Shown piece after piece: positions 1 through 5,551 of a stretch of DNA of 7,984 nt. The notes under the pieces were generated by a model. That model made no database searches. It had not been told where the DNA came from and saw only the letters and a list, made by a program, of their open reading frames with translations. Source of the DNA: Chitinophagaceae bacterium (GTDB taxonomy: Bacteria; Bacteroidota; Bacteroidia; Chitinophagales; Chitinophagaceae); contig DPWF01000261.1 of NCBI GenBank assembly GCA_003526435.1, positions 1,481 to 9,464 on the forward strand. The letters are read 5' to 3'. Within the stretch, counting starts at the first letter, position 1. Each line of letters begins with the position of its first letter. The position numbers and the translations under genes are program-made.

Positions 1-88
1 TTTGAATGGTCATGTCCAGTTTTTCATCATACACACAATGAAAAAAAATCTCTCCTTTTACCCTTGTATTCAAATGTTCTTCCGGAAC
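1..88 (-). pseudogene. ccoH: Downstream part of ccoH/fixH after an in-frame stop (partial, cut by window edge)
   Basis: Reading on in the same frame past the TAG at 91-89 gives 29 sense codons with no further stop before the window edge. They begin VPEEHLNTRVKGEIFF and end YDEKLDMTIQ. The pattern of hydrophobic strand, KGEI-FF, then D-x-KLD resembles the periplasmic beta-domain of FixH, where families typically read roughly G-x-I-x-F-Y-R-P-S-D-x-x-LD. The usual RPSD segment is CVYD here, so it is divergent. No plausible start lies just after the stop; the only in-frame ATG is at 13-11. This stretch is therefore read as the detached remainder of ccoH, not as a separate gene. The true 3' end lies outside the window. 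Confidence 0.6.
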
Positions 89-307
89 CTACAGCACGAT
101 AAAAGGGTCTACTTTCTTCACCCTGAAAGCACTAATGTCCGCAGCTCTTTGCCTTGCTTCTATCACTTGCTGATAGTTTTTTTCTTCCTGCCTGTATTGC
201 CTGCTTACAAGGTTTACTTTCGTTTCCTTTACCAGTCTGTAAACCGACAGGCTTAATAAAGAACAAAAAATAACATAACTGATCAGCAACTTCTTTCCCC
301 AATTCAT
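89..307 (-). CDS. ccoH: CcoH/FixH cbb3 oxidase assembly protein, N-terminal 72 residues, prematurely terminated
   Basis: FixH/CcoH is a single-span membrane protein that assists assembly of the cbb3 oxidase, probably around CcoI and copper insertion. The start MNWGKKLLIS is characteristic of FixH in Bacteroidota. It is followed by one membrane segment (about residues 7-24) and a charged stretch, DLV-like NLVSRQYRQEEKNYQQVIEAR (given here only as residues 32-52), which matches the conserved LV-x-x-Y-Y-x-x-x-L-x-Y-Q-x-x-I-x-A pattern. FixH is normally about 140-150 residues, so 72 is half length. The frame ends at TAG (91-89) just as the periplasmic beta-domain begins, and the homologous reading continues beyond it. 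It lies 58 bases after ccoG and is the last gene seen in the operon. The truncated product would keep its anchor but lose its periplasmic domain. Identification is confident; whether it is functional is not known. Confidence 0.75.
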   Translation of the reverse strand: MNWGKKLLISYVIFCSLLSLSVYRLVKETKVNLVSRQYRQEEKNYQQVIEARQRAADISAFRVKKVDPFIVL

Positions 308-365
308 GTTGAACTGTTTTATTTTCTTTAGGGGATGTTGGATCTTTTGTTATTGAAAACCTGTT

Positions 366-1778
366 TTATAATGCCGGGCCCAGGAAACTTGTTTTCGCTG
401 TTGCCAATTCTTCGTCGTTATTATAAAGTGATAATTTCAACAATGTTTTTCTTTGTTTGATAGCCGATTTAGGCAATATGATAAAAAATGTACCGGCTGC
501 CTGTCCTTCTTTCTTAATATCAATTACCGATTTCCCTGCCATCTGAATATTGCCCTGTTGATCCTGCAATACAATCTTAACAGAGAGGTCCTTTGTAGTT
601 TTGTTGATCAGTTTAATATTATAGAGATTCGATAAACTGTCAGCCCCTCTTTCCTGGTACAACATTCCTGCAGTTCTGATCACCGTTGCATCAATATCTT
701 TTCTCGTCATTAAAATCACGGAAAGAATGGCGAGTAATAAAAAACATAACCCGGTGTAGAGTTTCATGCGCACGGTATAACGTAATGGTTCTCCTTTAGC
801 TATACTATTCTCAGAAGCATACCTGATTAAGCCTTTGGGTTTCCCAATACTATCCATTACATGGTCGCAGGCATCAATACAGGCCGTACAACCCACACAT
901 TCCATTTGTACACCATTCCTGATATCAATTCCGGTTGGACAAACTTTCACACAGAGGTGACAGTCTATACAGTCGCCCAGAGATGTTGTCGCCTGTTTTT
1001 TGAAATTACCCCTTGGTTCACCTCTTTTATAGTCGTATGCTACAATCATGGAATTTTTATCGAGCAATACACTTTGCAAACGTCCGTACGGACAAACCAC
1101 GGTACAGGCCTGCTCCCTGAAAAATGCATATACACCATAAAATACGCCGCTGAATACAAGGATAGATGCAAAGCCCACCACATGTTCTGTAACAGGTTCA
1201 GTAATAATTTTTTCGAGTTCTTTTATACCAATAATATATGCCAGAAAGAAATTAGCAATAATAAAAGACAGCAGAAAGAACAAGACATGTTTCAATGTTA
1301 CTTTAGTAATCTTTTTGCCTGTCCATGGAGCTGCTTTTAACTGTTTCTGAGCAGGTGCATCGCCCAATACCCAGTACTCCACTTTTCTGAACATCATTTC
1401 CATGAAATTGGTTTGTGGACAGGCCCATCCACAAAACAGTCTTCCGAAGGCTGCAGTAAAAAGAATGATAAAGAAAACAAATGTGACCATGGTAAGACCA
1501 AAAATGAAAAAGTCTTGCGGCCAGAATATCTTACCAAATAAAATGAATTTAGCTTCCGGTATATTAAACAGAAAAAGTGGTCTGCCATCTATTTCAACAA
1601 AAGGCAGTCCAAAAAAGATGATAAAATAAAACACGCTTAATACTGTACGTATATTATAAAACCGTCCTTTGGGTTTATATGCATAAATCCATTTCCGTTT
1701 ACCAGATTCATCTACAGTAGCAATCCGGTCACGAAAAGCGTCTGTTTCTAATACGTTACTATGTTTTATTTCATTCAT
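366..1778 (-). CDS. ccoG: CcoG/FixG, membrane 4Fe-4S polyferredoxin-type protein, cbb3 oxidase maturation
   Basis: CcoG (RdxA/FixG) is a cytoplasmic-membrane iron-sulfur protein required for efficient cbb3 maturation and linked in the literature to cupric reduction, supplying Cu(I) for the oxidase. The 470 residues match the family's usual length. Visible in order are a cytoplasmic N-terminus, membrane segments at about 43-61 and 91-111, the FCGWACPQ motif (C116, C120), segments at about 163-184 and 202-219, the CTVVCPYGR motif (C225, C229), and two ferredoxin clusters: C270/C273/C276/C280 (CIDCHLCVKVCP) and C294/C297/C300/C304 (CVGCTACIDAC). A last span lies at about 340-357. It is followed by a periplasmic immunoglobulin-like FixG C-terminal domain (about 362-470, with the SNLYNIKLINKT stretch). 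All eight ferredoxin cysteines are present. The start ATG at 1778 is 4 bases after the ccoP stop, which implies co-transcription and probably coupled translation. It ends in TAA. Confidence 0.96.
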   Translation of the reverse strand: MNEIKHSNVLETDAFRDRIATVDESGKRKWIYAYKPKGRFYNIRTVLSVFYFIIFFGLPFVEIDGRPLFLFNIPEAKFILFGKIFWPQDFFIFGLTMVTFVFFIILFTAAFGRLFCGWACPQTNFMEMMFRKVEYWVLGDAPAQKQLKAAPWTGKKITKVTLKHVLFFLLSFIIANFFLAYIIGIKELEKIITEPVTEHVVGFASILVFSGVFYGVYAFFREQACTVVCPYGRLQSVLLDKNSMIVAYDYKRGEPRGNFKKQATTSLGDCIDCHLCVKVCPTGIDIRNGVQMECVGCTACIDACDHVMDSIGKPKGLIRYASENSIAKGEPLRYTVRMKLYTGLCFLLLAILSVILMTRKDIDATVIRTAGMLYQERGADSLSNLYNIKLINKTTKDLSVKIVLQDQQGNIQMAGKSVIDIKKEGQAAGTFFIILPKSAIKQRKTLLKLSLYNNDEELATAKTSFLGPAL

Positions 1779-1782
1779 CTTA

Positions 1783-2946
1783 TTATTTCAATCCTGCCTT
1801 TGTTACAGGTGCTGTTGGTTTTACTGAATCTGCTACCACCTGTTCCTGATAAACTTCTCCCTGTGGTTCTTTTGCTGTAGCTGGTTTTGGGCCTTTAATT
1901 GATTTGATATAACTGGCCAGTTGCGCAATTTGTACCGGTGAATAATCGTCTTTCCAGCTCTTCATCCCTTTTTCCGGCCAGCCATATTTAATTGATTTAA
2001 AAACGTCAGAAATACTGCCGCCATGTAACCAGTATTCATCTACCAGGTTGGGGCCTACTGTTCCGCCACCATCTGCCGCATGACAGGCCGCACAGGCTGT
2101 TACAAATATTTTCTTACCCGCATCAAGTGCAGATGCATCACTGAGGTAGGTAACCGTGTTCTCATTTACATTGTTTGCCGCTTTTTTCAGGTAGTCTTCT
2201 TTTTCTGCTTCCGCCTTTTTCATCACTGCTGCCAGTTCTTCCAGACTTGAAGGAGCTGTATGCGTTACATGGTAGCGCCATAGATAAATACACGCAAAAA
2301 TGATACAGATATAAAACCCATACAACCACCAGGGTGGTAAACGGTTATCCAGTTCACGGATACCATCATAATCGTGTCCGAGATCAATATTTGCTTCTTC
2401 CTGAACAGGTCTGAAATTATTGGCTTTGCTCCACCATTTTGCAAACAGAGATTCTTTTACTTCTTCTGTTTCTACTGCTGCTGTCACAGTTTCTTTTGCC
2501 AACAAACTTTTTAAATGATATAACAGCCATAATAATACAAGCAGTTCAACCCCCACCACAGTAATCAGCGAATAAAATGCAGTCGGCGAGAGCCCACTGA
2601 TTGTGTTATTCACTGCCACTGCTACCGGCTCATCTGCTGCAAATGCTACTGAACTCATCATCAAAAGAGCAATTATGCCTAGTATTTTCTGTTGTGTACC
2701 AGATGCTTTTTTCTCACGAAATTCTTTCATCTTCATTTCCGCTGCACCCAATACCACATGTGCCAGCAAAGCGATAGCCAGTAATAAGGCTGCAATAACC
2801 ACCACCAGCACTTGTGCAAGCGGGTTAGCCATAGCAGAGGGTTTGGGTGGACCTTCGGCCCAAACACTAGATGGAACCAGTGTACAAAAAAGGCCGATCA
2901 TCCATACACTCATGTATTTGATCCGTTGAAAATTACGCTGTTGCAT
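1783..2946 (-). CDS. ccoP: CcoP, monoheme cytochrome c subunit III of cbb3 oxidase
   Basis: CcoP passes electrons from soluble or membrane cytochromes towards CcoO and CcoN. Of the 387 residues, 1-30 look like a signal peptide (cleavage after VWA). Spans follow at about 44-69, 88-104 and 122-145, then a charged cytoplasmic stretch with the CcoP signature DNRLPPWWLYGFY (200-212) leading into a span at 207-224. The periplasmic cytochrome c domain has one haem site, CAACH (C285, C288, H289), GPNL at 298-301 and GMKSW (327-331; M328 is the likely axial ligand). Proteobacterial CcoP carries two haems; only one CxxCH is present here. The tail after about 351 is rich in P, A and K. The basic loop 71-87 fits an inside position. 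M12 is an alternative start, but it would lose the basic N-region, so M1 is preferred. ccoQ ends 25 bases upstream and ccoG begins 4 bases downstream. Confidence 0.95.
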   Translation of the reverse strand: MQQRNFQRIKYMSVWMIGLFCTLVPSSVWAEGPPKPSAMANPLAQVLVVVIAALLLAIALLAHVVLGAAEMKMKEFREKKASGTQQKILGIIALLMMSSVAFAADEPVAVAVNNTISGLSPTAFYSLITVVGVELLVLLWLLYHLKSLLAKETVTAAVETEEVKESLFAKWWSKANNFRPVQEEANIDLGHDYDGIRELDNRLPPWWLYGFYICIIFACIYLWRYHVTHTAPSSLEELAAVMKKAEAEKEDYLKKAANNVNENTVTYLSDASALDAGKKIFVTACAACHAADGGGTVGPNLVDEYWLHGGSISDVFKSIKYGWPEKGMKSWKDDYSPVQIAQLASYIKSIKGPKPATAKEPQGEVYQEQVVADSVKPTAPVTKAGLK

Positions 2947-2971
2947 TGCGATTCATTTATAAGTCAGAAGG

Positions 2972-3133
2972 TTAGTTGTCTAAGGGTAAATGACTGATTT
3001 CTTCTATCATCTTTTTATCTGCTTTCCAGGCCCAGAGGGTCATCAGCAGAAAGAAAGTAAAGAAGATGGAAAAAGAACTGAGTGCATAGATGTCTACGCC
3101 AATAATCTTCTCCAGGTAGTTAATAAATTTCAT
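2972..3133 (-). CDS. ccoQ: CcoQ-like small subunit of cbb3 oxidase (53 aa)
   Basis: This small frame was found by translating the gap between ccoNO and ccoP. It starts at ATG 3133 and ends in TAA at 2974-2972. The product begins MKFINYLEKIIGVDIYAL, has one strongly hydrophobic span (about residues 16-36, rich in F, L and I), then a short KADKKMIEE cytoplasmic stretch and the ending LPLDN. Size, single span and a tail of the type LP-x-D match the CcoQ-like fourth subunit seen at this position in Bacteroidota cbb3 operons. CcoQ is thought to stabilise the CcoNO-CcoP complex, and it has no cofactor ligands here. Spacers are 11 bases after the ccoNO stop and 25 bases before ccoP, so it is an internal gene of the operon. 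Confidence rests on position and form as much as on sequence, because CcoQ is poorly conserved. Confidence 0.88.
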   Translation of the reverse strand: MKFINYLEKIIGVDIYALSSFSIFFTFFLLMTLWAWKADKKMIEEISHLPLDN

Positions 3134-3144
3134 GTCTGTTTCTT

Positions 3145-5274
3145 TTATTGTTTTTCAGCTACTGGTTGTGAGCCTTTAATATCTACCCCAATCCTTTGCA
3201 GGTAGGCGATCATGGCAATAATTTCTTTACTGGCAGCAGTTTCTATTTTATCCGCTTTCAGGTTTTTACTGATTTTTTCTGCCTGTGCCATCAGTTCTTT
3301 GTTGGCAATCTGGTCATATCCTTTTTCATAAGGCACACCCAATGTCTGCATAGCCCTGATACGTGCAGCAGTTGTTGCAGTGTCAATGGTATCATCCAGT
3401 AACCATGGATATGATGGCATGATAGAACCCGGGCTCATACTTTGCGGTTCAAGCATGTGATTGTAATGCCAGCTATCGGGATATTTTCCACCGATACGTG
3501 CCAGATCGGGCCCTGTACGTTTACTACCCCACTGGAATGGATGATCATATACAAACTCACCTGCTTTACTGTACTCTCCATAACGTGCCACTTCATCACG
3601 GAAAGGACGGATCATTTGAGAGTGACAGGTATAACAGCCTTCGCGTATATAAATATCACGACCATGTAATTCAAGTGGTGTATAAGGTTTTACTGCTGCG
3701 ATGGTAGGTACATTGCTCTTCACAAGGAATGTAGGAACGATTTCAAGTATACCACCAATGGCTACTGCAACCAGGCTGAGTACCAGCATCTGGATGGGTC
3801 TTGCTTCAATCCAGCGGTGCCAGTATTGTTTGCCGTGTGTAACAATTTTTGCCGGTAATGGTGGCGCTTCTGCAGCTTCATTGGCTACCAGTTTACCGGC
3901 TTTTACGGTTTTCACAATATTATATACCATGATGAATACACCAACGAGGTATAACAAACCACCAATACTTCTGGCTACATACAGTGGAATGATATGTGTA
4001 ACTGTTTCCAGGAACTGGAACTTGAGTGTACCATCTTCAGTAAACTGTTTCCACATCATGGCCTGTGTAAAACCAGCCCAATACATTGGAATGGCATAAA
4101 GTACAATACCAATAGTACCAATCCAGAAATGTGTACTTGCCAGTTTCGTTGAATACAGTGGGGTATTGAAAATTTTAGGGATGATCCAATAAAGAATACC
4201 AAACGTAAGGAAGCCATTCCAACCCAATGCACCTACGTGAACGTGCGCAATGGTCCAGTCGGTAAAGTGAGAAATGGCGTTTACATTTTTCAGGCTTAAT
4301 AAGGGTCCTTCAAAAGTGGCCATACCATAACAGGTGATGGCAACCACCATAAATTTCAGGATAGGATCTTCACGCACTTTATCCCACGCACCCCTCAATG
4401 TAAATAAACCATTCAGCATACCTCCCCATGATGGCGCAATCAGCATTACACTAAATACCACACCCAGACTCTGTGCCCAATCTGGCAATGCTGTATATAA
4501 CAAGTGGTGTGGACCTGCCCATATATAAATAAAGATCAGCGCCCAGAAGTGTATAATAGAAAGACGATAACTATATACTGGTCTGTTAGCTGCTTTCGGA
4601 AGAAAATAATACATGATACCCAGATAAGGTGTAGTAAGGAAGAATGCCACTGCATTGTGACCGTACCACCACTGTACCAGCGCATCCTGAACACCCGCAT
4701 ACCAGCTATAGCTTTTGAGGAAAGTAACAGGAATTTCAAATGAGTTTACAATATGCAGCATGGCCACTGTAACCCAGGTAGCGATATAAAACCAGATTGC
4801 TACATATAAATGACTCTCTCTGCGCTTGAGGATGGTACCAAACATATTGATACCAAATACCACCCAAATCAATGTAATAGCGATATCAATGGGCCATTCC
4901 AGTTCTGCATATTCTTTACCAGTGGTATAACCCGCCAGCAGTGTTAATGCTGCGGCCACAATAATCAATTGCCATCCCCAGAAATGTATTTTACTGAGTG
5001 TGTCACTAAACGTACGTGCTTTACACAAACGTTGCAGTGAATAATACACACCCATGAAGATACCATTGCCTACAAAAGCAAAAATCACCGCATTGGTATG
5101 CAGTGGCCTTACCCTACCAAATGTGGTGATGGGCAGGTTAAAGTTAGCCGCCGGCAAATAGATCTGGACAGCAGCAAGTAACCCTACCAGCATACCTACC
5201 ACACCCCATAGTATGGTGGCATATGCAAAAAGCTTTACCGTTTTGTTGTCGTAATAAAATTGTTCTGATTGCAT
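3145..5274 (-). CDS. ccoN: CcoNO, fused catalytic subunit I and monoheme cytochrome c subunit II of cbb3 oxidase
   Basis: This is a 709-residue fusion of CcoN (about 1-455) and CcoO (about 490-709). CcoN reduces O2 to water at a haem b3-CuB centre and pumps protons. It has about 12 membrane segments with all expected ligands: H59 (low-spin haem b, in RPLHTNAVIF), H206 (CuB, YGHNAVAFF), H256 and H257 (CuB, GPHHLLYTALPDW), Y250 in the position of the cross-linked helix VII tyrosine, and H345 and H347 (haem b3 and haem b, AHVHVGALGWNG). The acidic E322 in ATFEGPLLS is retained. A cytoplasmic linker (about 455-490) leads into one span (493-515) and then the CcoO haem c domain, with REGCYTCHSQMIRPF (C547, C550, H551), TGPDLARIGG and M619 in IMPSYPWL. 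Separate ccoN and ccoO genes are usual in Proteobacteria; the fusion is a known Bacteroidota form. No frame break is seen at the join. The start is 32 bases after ccoS. Confidence 0.97.
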   Translation of the reverse strand: MQSEQFYYDNKTVKLFAYATILWGVVGMLVGLLAAVQIYLPAANFNLPITTFGRVRPLHTNAVIFAFVGNGIFMGVYYSLQRLCKARTFSDTLSKIHFWGWQLIIVAAALTLLAGYTTGKEYAELEWPIDIAITLIWVVFGINMFGTILKRRESHLYVAIWFYIATWVTVAMLHIVNSFEIPVTFLKSYSWYAGVQDALVQWWYGHNAVAFFLTTPYLGIMYYFLPKAANRPVYSYRLSIIHFWALIFIYIWAGPHHLLYTALPDWAQSLGVVFSVMLIAPSWGGMLNGLFTLRGAWDKVREDPILKFMVVAITCYGMATFEGPLLSLKNVNAISHFTDWTIAHVHVGALGWNGFLTFGILYWIIPKIFNTPLYSTKLASTHFWIGTIGIVLYAIPMYWAGFTQAMMWKQFTEDGTLKFQFLETVTHIIPLYVARSIGGLLYLVGVFIMVYNIVKTVKAGKLVANEAAEAPPLPAKIVTHGKQYWHRWIEARPIQMLVLSLVAVAIGGILEIVPTFLVKSNVPTIAAVKPYTPLELHGRDIYIREGCYTCHSQMIRPFRDEVARYGEYSKAGEFVYDHPFQWGSKRTGPDLARIGGKYPDSWHYNHMLEPQSMSPGSIMPSYPWLLDDTIDTATTAARIRAMQTLGVPYEKGYDQIANKELMAQAEKISKNLKADKIETAASKEIIAMIAYLQRIGVDIKGSQPVAEKQ

Positions 5275-5306
5275 GAATAGTCGTTTTTATAGAAGAGAGT
5301 TAGTAA

Positions 5307-5459
5307 CTATTTTTTATTGGGATGTTGATCAAAAAGCATTCGAACAGAAGGAGATTCCTCGTCATCATACTGCCCCGTTTTCACGCTCCAGATAAAAGCA
5401 CCCAGAAATAAACCTGCTACACTGATACTTGCGATTAACAAAAGGATAATAACACTCAT
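5307..5459 (-). CDS. ccoS: CcoS, small cbb3 oxidase maturation protein (50 aa)
   Basis: This was found by translating the gap between ccoNO and ccoI. ATG at 5459-5457 opens a 50-residue protein starting MSVIILLLIASISVAG and ending MLFDQHPNKK, with stop TAG at 5309-5307. One membrane span covers about residues 3-25. It is followed by the CcoS signature WSVKTGQYDDEE (W24, G29, Q30, Y31, D32, D33), where a conserved aromatic/G-Q-Y/F-D-D patch follows the helix. Family members are usually 45-70 residues. CcoS is needed for haem and copper insertion into CcoN. It is the first gene after the 92-base spacer and lies 32 bases before ccoNO, so it probably heads the structural operon. Its TAG stop falls at the normal end of the protein, which shows that TAG acts as a stop in this genome. 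Confidence 0.92.
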   Translation of the reverse strand: MSVIILLLIASISVAGLFLGAFIWSVKTGQYDDEESPSVRMLFDQHPNKK

Positions 5460-5528
5460 AGCTGTTGAATAAACACTGTAAAAGTATTTTCACCGCATGG
5501 GGCAGCCTATGATATTACTCAAGGGAAC

Positions 5529-5546
5529 ACATGATTTTAGTCATGT
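5529..5546. promoter_or_regulatory. Perfect palindrome, candidate CRP/FNR-family operator upstream of ccoS
   Basis: The plus strand reads acatga-ttttag-tcatgt: two perfect 6-base arms around a 6-base spacer. The core TGA-N6-TCA has the geometry of CRP sites (TGTGA-N6-TCACA) and FNR sites (TTGA-N6-TCAA), although the outer bases match neither consensus exactly. It sits in the 92-base ccoI-ccoS spacer, the largest in the cluster, with its centre 78 bases before the ccoS ATG. cbb3 operons are commonly controlled by FNR/FixK-type regulators, so the position makes sense. No clear Bacteroidota -33/-7 promoter could be assigned beside it. A role as an operator is inferred, and chance is possible. 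Confidence 0.45.
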
Positions 5547-5551
5547 TTTGG

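Noticed and set aside
89..91. TAG in ccoH as a recoded or read-through codon
   Set aside because: ccoS ends in TAG at its normal length, there is no recoding signal after the site, and FixH is not a known readthrough or pyrrolysine protein. A mutation or sequence error is simpler.
2..256. Plus-strand open frame of 84 codons opposite ccoH
   Set aside because: It lies antisense to ccoH, has no recognisable domain and has low-complexity F/L-rich content. It is a shadow frame.
861..1340. Plus-strand open frame of 159 codons opposite ccoG
   Set aside because: It is fully antisense to a strongly conserved ccoG and its composition reflects the complement of the ferredoxin region. No start signal or homology is recognisable.
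3701..4099. Plus-strand open frame of 132 codons opposite ccoNO
   Set aside because: It is antisense to the CcoN-CcoO junction, has no membrane or enzyme motif of its own, and is explained by codon use of the real gene.
5298..5308. Small palindrome agtta-g-taact overlapping the ccoS stop
   Set aside because: It is only 5-base arms, lies mostly at the gene end and lacks operator spacing. Chance is sufficient.
5495..5510. Short inverted repeat (catggg/cctatg) after ccoI as a possible terminator
   Set aside because: The stem is six pairs with a mismatch, and no T-run follows on the transcribed strand, so it is too weak to call a terminator.
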